From contig NZ_JBJHDO010000017.1 of the NCBI RefSeq assembly GCF_050958605.1, forward strand, positions 1 through 64,000: a DNA stretch of 64,000 nucleotides, read 5' to 3'. The notes below the pieces were generated by a model, which had not been told where the DNA came from, ran no database searches, and saw only the letters and a list, made by a program, of their open reading frames with translations. Origin of the DNA: G016756615 sp050958605. Lineage in GTDB: Bacteria > Pseudomonadota > Alphaproteobacteria > Rhizobiales > Rhizobiaceae. Within the stretch, counting starts at the first letter, position 1. Each line of letters starts with the position of its first letter. The position numbers were made by a program, and so were the translations under genes. Shown piece after piece: positions 1-10,442 of the stretch.

Positions 1-564
1 AACAATCACTTTCACATCATCCGAAGCAGATGTGTGCGCACGCTAGCCCACAAGGGGAGAAGGGGGAGTTTTGCAGAAGCGCTCCTGCCAATCGCCAGCG
101 CTGGCGATTGGCGTTGGCGTTGCGACCGTCTCCCCTTCTCCCCTTGTGGGAGAAGGTGGCCGACAAGCTTGTGACGCGGCCAAGCCGCGGCACAAGCGCC
201 GGAGGTCGGATGAGGGGTGTTCCAGAGACCGCCGACGATCCGTGAGATGTGTGAATGTCGTAGCCTACAGATGGGGAGATGGGCAGTTTCGACGCGGGCG
301 CTTTCCCTACTATTGACGATTGGCGAAACTCGAGCGGCCGTCCAATCTCCCTCCTTGTAGGGGAGATGTCCGGCAGGACAGAGGGGGGTGCTGAGAGACG
401 CAACATCGGACAACCTCCAACTTCTCGTAGTTCTACTATTTGCGATATTTCATGCACAGATACCACCAGCCTATTATTTTGCGCACAACGGATGAGATTC
501 CCCTCGCGTTGCCAAGAGGGCCCGCCGGCGCGACAATGAGGAACACCAATCAGGGAGAGAAACC
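1..564. other. Intergenic region with composite repeats upstream of mmsA
   Basis: No ORF here looks like a gene. The left part is a copy of the dispersed palindromic repeat annotated separately at 42-219. A second GC-rich block at about 275-405 includes complementary-looking runs around 346-366 and a G-rich run at 378-392; it resembles another family of rhizobial intergenic mosaic units, but there is no second copy in this window to prove it. The last 150 bases are less GC-rich and should hold the promoter of the downstream dehydrogenase; no convincing -35/-10 pair was identified. Confidence 0.6.
42..219 (+). repeat. Dispersed palindromic repeat, copy 1 of 3
   Basis: The unit contains a perfect 24-bp palindrome at 88-111 (arms CCAATCGCCAGC and GCTGGCGATTGG), preceded by AGCGCTCCTGCC and flanked by complementary CTCCCCTTCTCCCC / GGGGAGAAGGGG-type arms, and it ends in CGGATGAGGGGTG. 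Sister copies lie at 45798-45968 (same orientation) and 56188-56362 (core inverted). The architecture resembles rhizobial intergenic mosaic elements (RIME-like); the family name is an inference. Confidence 0.8.
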
Positions 565-2061
565 ATGGTCGAATACGGTCATTTCATCGGCGGCAAGCGG
601 GTCGCCGGAACGAGCGGCCGCAGCCAGGACGTGATGCAGCCGATGGATGGCACGGTGCGCGGCACGGTCGCGCTGGCCTCCGCGGCGGAGCTGCGAGCGG
701 CGGTCGAGAATGCCAAGGCGGCCCAACCTGCCTGGGCCGCAACGAACCCACAGCGGCGCGTCCGCGTGCTGATGAGGTTCCTCGAGCTCGTCAACCGGGA
801 ATACGATTCCCTTGCCGAACTGCTCGCTCGCGAGCACGGCAAGACCATCGCCGACGCGAAGGGCGACATACAGCGCGGCCTGGAGGTCGTCGAGGTCTGC
901 ATCGGCGCGCCCCATATGATGAAGGGAGAGTACACCGACGGAGCCGGGCCCGGCATCGACGTTTTCTCCATGCGCCAGCCGCTGGGCGTGGTGGCCGGCA
1001 TCACGCCCTTCAACTTTCCGGCGATGATCCCGCTCTGGAAGATCGCCCCGGCGATCGCCTGCGGCAACGCCTTCATCCTCAAGCCGTCCGAACGCGACCC
1101 CGGCGTGCCGCTGCGCATCGCCGAGCTCTTCGTCGAGGCCGGCCTGCCCGCCGGCGTGCTCAATGTCATCAATGGCGACAAGGAAGTGGTCGACGCGATC
1201 CTCGACGACCACGACATCAAGGCGGTCGGCTTCGTCGGCTCGACGCCGATCGCGCAGTACATCTATGCGCGCGGCTGCGCGGCGGGCAAGCGCGTGCAGT
1301 GCTTCGGCGGCGCCAAGAACCACATGATCATCATGCCCGACGCCGATATGGATCAGACCGTCGATGCCCTGATCGGCGCCGGCTACGGTTCCGCGGGCGA
1401 ACGTTGCATGGCCATCTCGGTCGCCGTGCCGGTCGGCAAGGAAACGGCGGATCGGCTCGTGGAGCGGCTTATCCCGCGCGTCGAGAGCCTGAAGGTCGGC
1501 CCTTCGACCGATTCCTCCGCCGATTTCGGCCCGCTGGTCACCCGGCAGGCGCTGGAGCGCGTGAAGGGTTATGTCGATATCGGTGTGAAGGAAGGCGCCA
1601 AGCTGGTCGTCGACGGCCGCGGCTTTACCATGCAGGGCTACGAGAACGGCTTCTACATGGGCGGCTGCCTGTTCGACGACGTGACTCCGGAGATGCGCAT
1701 CTACAAGGAAGAGATCTTCGGACCCGTCCTGTCGGTGGTCCGCGCGCCGAACTACGAGAACGCCATCAAGCTCGCCAACGATCATGAATACGGCAACGGC
1801 GTCGCCATCTTCACGCGCGACGGCGATGCCGCCCGCGACTTCGCCAGCCGCGTCCAGGTCGGCATGGTCGGCGTCAACGTGCCGATCCCGGTGCCGATCG
1901 CCTACTACACTTTCGGCGGCTGGAAGGGCTCGGGCTTCGGCGACCTGAACCAGCACGGATCCGACGCCTTCCGTTTCTACACCAAGACCAAGACGGTCAC
2001 ATCGCGCTGGCCGTCCGGAATTAAAGACGGCGCCGAGTTCGTCATCCCGACGATGAACTGA
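565..2061 (+). CDS. mmsA: CoA-acylating methylmalonate-semialdehyde dehydrogenase
   Basis: This 498-residue aldehyde dehydrogenase oxidises methylmalonate semialdehyde (and malonate semialdehyde) to propionyl-CoA (acetyl-CoA), using NAD+ and CoA. It is the last committed step of valine and inositol degradation. The length is normal for the MmsA/IolA family. The catalytic cysteine sits in GYGSAGERCMA at about residue 281, and GGAKNHMIIMPDAD and the C-terminal FGGWKGSGFGDLNQHG are MmsA-type signatures. The start is supported by an AGGGAGAG ribosome-binding site ending six bases before ATG. It appears monocistronic, ending in a strong hairpin terminator. Neither a regulator nor other valine genes are adjacent, so which of the two pathways it serves is not shown here. 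Confidence 0.95.
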   Translation: MVEYGHFIGGKRVAGTSGRSQDVMQPMDGTVRGTVALASAAELRAAVENAKAAQPAWAATNPQRRVRVLMRFLELVNREYDSLAELLAREHGKTIADAKGDIQRGLEVVEVCIGAPHMMKGEYTDGAGPGIDVFSMRQPLGVVAGITPFNFPAMIPLWKIAPAIACGNAFILKPSERDPGVPLRIAELFVEAGLPAGVLNVINGDKEVVDAILDDHDIKAVGFVGSTPIAQYIYARGCAAGKRVQCFGGAKNHMIIMPDADMDQTVDALIGAGYGSAGERCMAISVAVPVGKETADRLVERLIPRVESLKVGPSTDSSADFGPLVTRQALERVKGYVDIGVKEGAKLVVDGRGFTMQGYENGFYMGGCLFDDVTPEMRIYKEEIFGPVLSVVRAPNYENAIKLANDHEYGNGVAIFTRDGDAARDFASRVQVGMVGVNVPIPVPIAYYTFGGWKGSGFGDLNQHGSDAFRFYTKTKTVTSRWPSGIKDGAEFVIPTMN

Positions 2062-2083
2062 ACTGACCGCCAGTCGGTCCTGC

Positions 2084-2115
2084 AACGGCCCGGGGCATCC
2101 GCCCCGGGCCGTTTT
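2084..2115 (+). terminator. Rho-independent terminator after mmsA
   Basis: A perfect 12-bp stem (AACGGCCCGGGG at 2084-2095 with CCCCGGGCCGTT at 2102-2113) and a 6-base loop are followed by a short T run. Confidence 0.9.
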
Positions 2116-2246
2116 GCGTCCCCCTCATGACGGACGCTAAATTATTCGTGATGGAACGGCATCCCTGACGGAAGGATTAAGTCGCACAGGGCTTTTGCAT
2201 CGGTAGGTCTGTGCGGGGAAGGCAACCGCGCGCGAGGAGATGTCCC

Positions 2247-2555
2247 ATGGCACGAGCAATCACCCTTTTCGGAACCGTCAGCGCCGCGGCACTGGCCCTG
2301 TCCGTCCACTCCACCGCTGCCCAGGGCCCCTCTTGCGGGCCATATAAGGCCGTGGTGAAGAGCCTTGCCGAACAGTATCGCGAGAAGCCCCAGTCGGTTG
2401 GCGTCATAGACAACAACACCGTGCTGGAGGTGTTCGTTTCCGATGCCGGCACCTGGACGATCGTCGTGACCGATACCGCCGGACGCAGCTGCGTGCTTTC
2501 TGCCGGCGAAGGCTGGGACAACAACACGGTGATAGCGTCGCTGCCCAAGCTATGA
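2247..2555 (+). CDS. Small secreted protein of unknown function
   Basis: This 102-residue product has a signal peptide: a short basic start (MARAI), a hydrophobic core rich in A and L, and a probable cleavage site after AAQ near residue 26. The mature part of about 75 residues has two cysteines (in SCGPY and RSCVLS) that could form one periplasmic disulphide, and a C-terminal block containing GEGWDNNTVI. The ATG at 2247 is preferred over an upstream in-frame start at 2211 because a GAGGAG motif precedes it and it gives a clean signal peptide. The family is not recognised with certainty, and the neighbours give no functional clue. Confidence 0.75.
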   Translation: MARAITLFGTVSAAALALSVHSTAAQGPSCGPYKAVVKSLAEQYREKPQSVGVIDNNTVLEVFVSDAGTWTIVVTDTAGRSCVLSAGEGWDNNTVIASLPKL

Positions 2556-2562
2556 TCAGGCA

Positions 2563-3222
2563 TCAGCGGCCGTCGGCGACCTCGGCGTGGAGGCGCAACA
2601 GCGCCATCAAATGCTCGGCCGCAAGCCCGGCACCATTTTCATCACCATCGACGATCGCCCGGATGAGGGCGACATGTAGCTCGGCCGATTCGGCAAGACC
2701 GGTCTCGGCCTTGTAGCGGAACCAGAACCGGCGGCTGTGGGTCTGAAGCGGCGCGGCCATGCGTGCGGCGAACGGGTTGTCGGCGGCCCGCGCCATCACC
2801 TCGTCCAATACCTTGTCCGCTTCCAGGAACGCGACCACGTCCCCGGCCACCACCGCATTGTGCATCAGAAGCGCCGCGCGTTGGAATTCGGCGGTGGCCT
2901 CTCGCCGAACGAAGCGGGCGGCTGAGCGGGCGAGCACGATTTCAAGTCCGCGGCGCGCGTCGAGCACCCTCAGCCAGTCGCTGGCATGAAGCGGCGATAT
3001 GGCGAGGCCTGCCCGCGGCCGGATGTCTATCAGGCCTTCCCAGGCGAGCCTCTGTAGCGCCTCCCGCACCGGTGTCCGGCCCAGCCCGACGCGCTCGATC
3101 AGCGCCGCTTCCGTTGCCACGCTGCCGGGAGCGAGCTCCAGGGTAACGATCATGCGCTCAAGCGCTCGATAGGCTTTCCCCGCCGCCGGTTCGAAAACCA
3201 CTGTTTGAATGTTGTCGGCCAA
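2563..3222 (-). CDS. GntR-family (FadR/FCD subfamily) transcriptional regulator
   Basis: This 219-residue repressor-type protein has an N-terminal winged helix-turn-helix (residues about 10-75, with GLGRTPVREALQRLAWEGLI as the recognition region) followed by an all-helical FCD ligand-binding domain. The FCD residues expected to hold a metal or carboxylate are present as D..E and H-rich helices (for example LHVALIRAI). It is divergent from the hydroxyproline-type genes at 3666-5956. Two identical 10-bp palindromes in the shared upstream region are likely operators. The inference is that it controls those genes and itself in response to hydroxyproline or a breakdown product. Other ligands are possible because FCD proteins bind many organic acids. 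Confidence 0.9.
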   Translation of the reverse strand: MADNIQTVVFEPAAGKAYRALERMIVTLELAPGSVATEAALIERVGLGRTPVREALQRLAWEGLIDIRPRAGLAISPLHASDWLRVLDARRGLEIVLARSAARFVRREATAEFQRAALLMHNAVVAGDVVAFLEADKVLDEVMARAADNPFAARMAAPLQTHSRRFWFRYKAETGLAESAELHVALIRAIVDGDENGAGLAAEHLMALLRLHAEVADGR

Positions 3223-3248
3223 GTGGTTCGTTCCACACGGTATATTCT

Positions 3249-3258
3249 TGATATATCA
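3249..3258. promoter_or_regulatory. Candidate GntR operator 1
   Basis: TGATATATCA is a perfect 10-bp palindrome 27 bp upstream of the GntR start codon. The size and AT-rich symmetry fit operators of FCD-type GntR proteins, and the same word recurs at 3314-3323. Confidence 0.65.
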
Positions 3259-3313
3259 GGCCTATATAGGGGCCCGTCGAGATTGACAACGATTCCCCGA
3301 TTTGGAATATCAC

Positions 3314-3323
3314 TGATATATCA
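3314..3323. promoter_or_regulatory. Candidate GntR operator 2
   Basis: This is the second identical TGATATATCA, here extended to a 12-bp perfect palindrome (CTGATATATCAG, 3313-3324). Its centre is 65 bp from the first site, about six helical turns, which would let two regulator dimers bind the same face or loop. Confidence 0.65.
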
Positions 3324-3324
3324 G

Positions 3325-3665
3325 CCGGAGATCAAATCTTGGAGTTCGATATACTCCCCGCAGCAATCACGAAATTCACTGCGGACCACTGCCTCGATCA
3401 AGGCGAGATAGAGCGCCGTTTCGGGCTGACGAAGGAGGTCGGGTACGGTGGTTTCATCGTCGCCCGTCCGCTCGGGAAGGCACTCTCGCCTCACGCGAAT
3501 CGCGACCTGCCTGCAACCAGATGCAAGATCGCCTCGGACAAACCGGTCCTCCTCAACATCAACGAGCAGGCACGCGTCAGGCGGCCGCTCTCGCCAAACG
3601 CGGACAAGGCTCAGGCGAAGGGCTGAGGTGCGAGCAGAGCGAACCTCGAAGGACGCACAAGACCG
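3325..3665. other. Leader region upstream of the oxidoreductase, possible gene remnant
   Basis: These 341 bases separate the candidate operators from the FAD oxidoreductase. A plus-strand frame of 95 codons (3339-3626, starting with TTG and lacking a ribosome-binding site) is open, and so is a minus-strand frame ending at 3321 that reads protein-like near its end (RQPETALYLALIEAVVRSEF). Neither has a credible start or a recognised family. The region may be a long leader, a decayed gene, or chance open frames in GC-rich DNA. Confidence 0.35.
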
Positions 3666-4916
3666 ATGACATCCGACAACCATATCGAGATCGCAATCAT
3701 CGGTGCCGGCATCGTCGGCATCTGCAGCGCCGCCTTCCTCGCCGAGGCCGGCCGGGATGTCATGGTGATCGACCGGACCGGCATCTGCGAGGAGACGAGT
3801 TCGGGCAATGCCGCCGCCTTCGCGTTTTCGGACGTGCTGCCGCTTGCCCACAAGGGCATGGCCGCGCAGGTGCCGAAATGGCTCGCCGATCCACTCGGCC
3901 CCCTTTCCATTCCGCCGGCCTATCTGCCGAAACTCCTGCCCTGGCTCTACCGTTTCTGGCGCGCCGGCGCAGCCGGCCTCTACGAGAAGAGCCTCGTCGC
4001 CCAGGCCGCGTTCATGAAGCTCGCGGAGATCGAATGGATGGGCCTGATGGAGCGCTCCGCCACCCGGCCGATGCTGCGCGAGGACGGATCGCTGGAACTC
4101 TATGAAAGCGAGACCGAGTTCCGGTCGTCGTTGCCCGGCTGGGCGGCACGCGACCGGTTCGGCATCGCCTATCGGCATCTCGCCGGTAATGAGCTGGCCG
4201 AATATCAGCCGGGGCTCTCGTCGGATTTCGTGCGCGGCACCTTCGTGCCCGGCTGGAAGACGGTCTCCGATCCCCGGGATCTCGGCAAGGCGATCTGGCG
4301 ATTCGCTGAGGGAAAGGGCGCCACCTTTCTCAAGGGCGACGTCGCCCTCGCCATGCCGTCCGGTGACGGCATCGTGATCCAGCTCCGCCAAGGCCGCACG
4401 ATCCATGCCCGCCGATTGATCGTCGCCGCCGGAGCCTGGTCACATCTCCTGGCTCGTCGGTTCGGAGAAAAGGTGCCGCTCGAAACCGAGCGCGGCTACA
4501 ACACGACGTTGCCGACGGACGCCTTCGATGTCCGCCGTCAGCTGATCTTCTCCGGCCATGGCTTCGTGATCACGCCGCTTGCCACGGGGTTGCGTGTCGG
4601 CGGCGCGGTCGAGCTCGGCGGCCTCCGCCGACCTCCCAACTTCGCCCGCTCCAAGGCCATGCTGGAAAAGGCGCGGCGCTTCCTGCCGGGGCTCGATGCC
4701 GACGGTGGGCGTGAATGGATGGGCTATCGCCCATCCCTGCCGGATTCCCTTCCAGTGATCGGCCGCTCGGCCGGCCACGCCAATGTTCACTACGCCTTCG
4801 GTCACGGACATCTCGGCTTGACCCAGTCCGCGGCCACCGGCCGGTTGATCCGCGATCTCGTCCTGGGGCAGACTCCCCCTATCGACCTCTCGCCCTTCGA
4901 CGCAGCACGGTTTTGA
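3666..4916 (+). CDS. FAD-dependent amine oxidoreductase, probable D-hydroxyproline/D-amino acid dehydrogenase
   Basis: This 416-residue DAO/DadA-family flavoprotein begins with a dinucleotide-binding fold (IAIIGAGIVGICSAAFLAEA, residues about 9-28) followed by the acidic residue that binds the ADP ribose (VIDR). The C-terminal region WMGYRPSLPDSLPVIG is the usual FAD-closing motif, and a conserved GHGHLGLT follows. Enzymes of this size next to a 4-hydroxyproline 2-epimerase normally oxidise cis-4-hydroxy-D-proline to the pyrroline carboxylate, passing electrons to the respiratory chain. The context (epimerase 38 bp downstream, GntR divergent) supports that role. A general D-amino acid dehydrogenase (DadA) is the main alternative. 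Confidence 0.85.
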   Translation: MTSDNHIEIAIIGAGIVGICSAAFLAEAGRDVMVIDRTGICEETSSGNAAAFAFSDVLPLAHKGMAAQVPKWLADPLGPLSIPPAYLPKLLPWLYRFWRAGAAGLYEKSLVAQAAFMKLAEIEWMGLMERSATRPMLREDGSLELYESETEFRSSLPGWAARDRFGIAYRHLAGNELAEYQPGLSSDFVRGTFVPGWKTVSDPRDLGKAIWRFAEGKGATFLKGDVALAMPSGDGIVIQLRQGRTIHARRLIVAAGAWSHLLARRFGEKVPLETERGYNTTLPTDAFDVRRQLIFSGHGFVITPLATGLRVGGAVELGGLRRPPNFARSKAMLEKARRFLPGLDADGGREWMGYRPSLPDSLPVIGRSAGHANVHYAFGHGHLGLTQSAATGRLIRDLVLGQTPPIDLSPFDAARF

Positions 4917-4954
4917 GGCAAGATAGCCAACCACGAAAGCGGACACCTCTCTAT

Positions 4955-5956
4955 ATGGCACGGCATACCTTCACCTGCATCGACGGCCACACCTGCGGCA
5001 ACCCGGTCCGTCTCGTCGCCGGCGGCGGCCCTCTGCTTCAGGGCTCGACCATGATGGAGCGACGAGCGCATTTCCTCGCCGAATACGACTGGATCCGGAC
5101 CGGCCTGATGTTCGAGCCGCGCGGACACGACGTCATGTCGGGCTCCATTCTCTATCCGCCGACACGCCCCGATTGCGACATCGCCATCCTGTTCATCGAG
5201 ACGTCGGGCTGCCTGCCCATGTGCGGGCACGGCACCATCGGCACCGTGACGATGGCCATCGAGAACGGGCTGGTGAAGCCGAAAACGCCGGGCGTGCTGC
5301 GTCTCGACACGCCCGCCGGGCTGGTCGTCGCCGAATACAGCCAGGTGGGCGAATATGTGGAGGAGGTGCGCATCACGAACGTGCCTTCGTTCCTCCATGC
5401 CGAGGGCCTGACCGTGGATTGCCCTGTGCTCGGCGAGATCCGCGTGGATGTCGCCTATGGCGGCAACTTCTACGCCATCGTCGAGCCGCAGGAGAACTAC
5501 CGCGACATGGCCGAGCACGCGGCAGGCGATCTCATTGCCTGGAGCCCGATCGTGCGCCAGCGGCTGAACGAGAAATACTCCTTCGTCCACCCGGAGAATC
5601 CGGCGATCAACCGGCTCTCCCATATGCTGTGGACCGGCAAGCCGGTCCATCCGGATGCGGATGCCCGCAACGCCGTATTCTACGGCGACAAGGCGATCGA
5701 CCGTTCCCCCTGCGGCACGGGCACCTCCGCGCGCATGGCGCAGTTGCATGCCAAGGGCAGGCTCCAGGCCGGTAACGATTTCGTGCACGAATCCATTATC
5801 GGCTCGCTCTTCAAGGGCCGCGTGGAAAGCGAGACCACGGTCGCCGGAAAGCCTGCCATCGTCCCGTCCATCGGCGGCTGGGCGCGGATGACCGGCCTGA
5901 ACACCATCTTCATCGACGATCGAGACCCCTTCGCGCACGGCTTCGTCGTCAAGTAG
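4955..5956 (+). CDS. 4-hydroxyproline 2-epimerase (proline racemase family)
   Basis: This 333-residue protein interconverts trans-4-hydroxy-L-proline and cis-4-hydroxy-D-proline. Both catalytic cysteines of the two-base mechanism are present, one in MCGHGTIG (about residue 90) and one in SPCGTGTS (about residue 252). This separates it from the Cys/Thr dehydratase branch of the family. Length and the N-terminal CIDGHTCGNPVR are typical of hydroxyproline epimerases. The ATG at 4955 is chosen because the conserved N terminus begins there. It is almost certainly co-transcribed with the upstream oxidoreductase. The later steps (deaminase and semialdehyde dehydrogenase) are not next to it. Confidence 0.92.
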   Translation: MARHTFTCIDGHTCGNPVRLVAGGGPLLQGSTMMERRAHFLAEYDWIRTGLMFEPRGHDVMSGSILYPPTRPDCDIAILFIETSGCLPMCGHGTIGTVTMAIENGLVKPKTPGVLRLDTPAGLVVAEYSQVGEYVEEVRITNVPSFLHAEGLTVDCPVLGEIRVDVAYGGNFYAIVEPQENYRDMAEHAAGDLIAWSPIVRQRLNEKYSFVHPENPAINRLSHMLWTGKPVHPDADARNAVFYGDKAIDRSPCGTGTSARMAQLHAKGRLQAGNDFVHESIIGSLFKGRVESETTVAGKPAIVPSIGGWARMTGLNTIFIDDRDPFAHGFVVK

Positions 5957-6284
5957 AATGGCGGCCCTTATGTCTAGACATAGACTATCGTATGATAGCG
6001 ACTTGAACGCAAGAATTCCGTATGAAACGGGCTATGCACGCAAGAAGCTTCCAAAAGCGTCGGGAAAACGGCCTTATTCGTCAAGGACATTGCGTTAGGC
6101 CAATGATAGCTTCCCGCCTAGTCCAGAAGAAAGCCGCCAAGAACAGCCGGACTATCTGTCGGCTTGGAATGCGTTCATCGACACAAAAAATGACGTTGCA
6201 TTCCAGGCTCGGAACTTTAGGACTAGAGGGAACTACGAAAGGAATGCGACCGAAAGGCGACATTCCCAGGGGAGCCGCGCACAC
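5957..6284. other. Intergenic region upstream of the liv operon
   Basis: These 328 bases are more AT-rich than their surroundings and hold no convincing gene. They contain a perfect 14-bp palindrome at 5969-5982 and, three bases on, a short hairpin (CTATC at 5985-5989, GATAG at 5994-5998). The rest presumably holds the liv promoter and leader; the livH ribosome-binding site is AGGGGAG near 6268-6274. Confidence 0.6.
5969..5982. promoter_or_regulatory. Perfect 14-bp palindrome, candidate operator
   Basis: TATGTCTAGACATA reads the same on both strands. It lies 12 bp after the epimerase stop and about 300 bp before livH. The symmetry and TGTCTAGACA core suit a dimeric GntR- or MarR-type regulator; no regulator gene is adjacent. 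Confidence 0.5.
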
Positions 6285-7187
<903 letters not shown>

Positions 7188-7191
7188 GGCC

Positions 7192-8579
<1,388 letters not shown>

Positions 8580-8580
<1 letters not shown>

Positions 8581-9695
8581 TGAACGCAACACCTTCCATG
8601 ACCGCGCCCATTCTCAAGGTCGAACATCTGTCGATGAAGTTCGGCGGCCTGGTGGCGATCGGCGACCTGTCCTTCGAGGCCAGCCGCGGCGAGATCACCG
8701 CGCTGATCGGCCCCAACGGCGCCGGCAAGACGACCGTGTTCAACTGCATCACCGGCTTCTACAAGCCGAGCGAGGGCATGATCACGCTCACCGGCAGGGA
8801 AGGCGGGCAATACCTCCTGGAACGCATGGCCGATTACCAGATCACGGCCCGCGCCAAGGTGGCCCGCACCTTCCAGAATATCCGCCTGTTCTCCGGCATG
8901 ACGGTGCTCGAGAACCTTCTGGTCGCGCAGCACAACACGCTGATGACCGCCTCCGGCTTCACCGTGCTTGGTCTGCTCGGCATCGGCAACTACCGCAATG
9001 CGTCGCGCGAAGCGATGGATCTCGCTCGTTACTGGCTGGAGAAGGCCAGCCTGATGGACCGTGCCGACGACCCGGCCGGCGATCTGCCCTACGGTGCGCA
9101 GCGCCGCCTCGAGATCGCCCGGGCAATGTGCACGAAGCCGGAACTGCTCTGCCTCGACGAGCCGGCGGCCGGCCTCAATCCGCGAGAATCGCACGCGCTC
9201 AACGAGCTTCTCAACGATATCAAGGACAATACCGGGACCTCGATCCTGCTGATCGAGCACGACATGTCCGTGGTCATGCAGATCTCCGACCACATCGTCG
9301 TCCTGGAATACGGCCAGAAGATCTCCGACGGCACCCCTGAACAGGTCAGGCAGGATCCGCGCGTCATTGCCGCCTATCTCGGCGTCGAGGACGAGGAAAT
9401 CGAAGAGGTTCTGGTCGAGGTCGGGGACGAGCACGTGATTCAGGAGCTCGATGTCGAGCCCGATCCCGCGCACGGTCCCGGCGCCTCGTCCTCATTCCTG
9501 GCAGGCTCGGTCGCCGATACGATCGGCCACAGCGATCCACAGGGCGAGTTCGTCAAGATATCGCCCGGTGCATCGCGCGCCGCCCGGAGCGACGAGCGCA
9601 TCCGTCGGGAGGCAGAAGCGAAGAAAGCCGCCCCGCCGGCTTCGAAGAAGAGCAGGCCCAGAAGCGGATCGCCGAAGCGCGGGAGTAAGAAATAA
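8580..9695 (+). CDS. livG: Branched-chain amino acid ABC transporter ATPase LivG with C-terminal extension
   Basis: This 371-residue ATP-binding subunit has a Walker A motif GPNGAGKTT near residue 46, a Q-loop (ARTFQNIRLF), a divergent signature PYGAQRRLEIARAM and Walker B LLCLDEPAAGLNP. Usual LivG proteins are about 255-290 residues. Here roughly 100 extra residues follow AAYLGVEDEE: first an acidic part (EEVLVEVGDE), then a Lys/Arg/Ser/Pro-rich tail ending in repeated basic residues. The tail is low-complexity and probably disordered. Its stop overlaps the livF start by one base (TAATG). Confidence 0.95.
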
Positions 9696-10423
9696 TGGCC
9701 GCTACACCGCTTCTCGCCGTCAAGGGCGTCGAGACCTATTACGGAAACATTCGTGCGCTCAACGGCGTCGACGTCAGCGTCAACGAGGGTGAGATCGTGG
9801 CCCTTATCGGGGCCAATGGCGCCGGCAAGTCGACCCTCATGATGACGATCTTCGGCAACCCGCGCGCCCGGTCCGGCACCATCACCTTCGCCGGCACCAA
9901 TATCACCGAGCTGCCCACACACGAGATCGCCCGGCTGCGGATCGCGCAATCGCCGGAAGGCCGGCGCATCTTCCCGCGCATGACCGTGCTGGAAAATCTG
10001 CAGATGGGCGCGAGCCTCGACAACCTCAGACATTTCAACGAGGACGCCGAGAAGATCTTCCATCTCTTCCCGCGCCTGAAGGAGCGCATTTCGCAGCGCG
10101 GCGGGACATTGTCGGGCGGCGAGCAGCAGATGCTGTCGATCGGCCGCGCGCTGATGGCGCGTCCGAAGCTTCTGCTTCTCGACGAACCGTCGCTGGGCCT
10201 GGCGCCGCTGATCGTCAAACAGATCTTCGACGCGATCAAGGGGCTCAACAAGACGCAGGGCCTCACCGTTTTCCTCGTCGAGCAGAACGCATTCGGCGCG
10301 CTGAAGCTCGCCGACCGCGGCTATGTGATGGTCAACGGCCGGGTGACCATGAGCGGCAGCGGCAAGGAACTCCTGGCCAATCCCGAAGTGCGAGCCGCCT
10401 ATCTGGAAGGCGGACGCCATTGA
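9695..10423 (+). CDS. livF: Branched-chain amino acid ABC transporter ATPase LivF
   Basis: This 242-residue second ATPase has Walker A (GANGAGKST, about residue 40), the LivF-specific AQSPEGRRIFPRMTVLENL, signature TLSGGEQQMLSIGRALM and Walker B LLLLDEPSLGLAP. It pairs with LivG on the cytoplasmic face of the LivHM channel. Length and motifs are standard. It starts at the base where livG ends and is followed 19 bp later by the small membrane protein gene. Confidence 0.96.
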   Translation: MAATPLLAVKGVETYYGNIRALNGVDVSVNEGEIVALIGANGAGKSTLMMTIFGNPRARSGTITFAGTNITELPTHEIARLRIAQSPEGRRIFPRMTVLENLQMGASLDNLRHFNEDAEKIFHLFPRLKERISQRGGTLSGGEQQMLSIGRALMARPKLLLLDEPSLGLAPLIVKQIFDAIKGLNKTQGLTVFLVEQNAFGALKLADRGYVMVNGRVTMSGSGKELLANPEVRAAYLEGGRH

Positions 10424-10442
10424 TCGAGCGAGGGACCTGATC

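Noticed and set aside
550..2085. A 511-codon minus-strand frame opposite mmsA
   Set aside because: Same reason: compositional shadow without recognisable domains.
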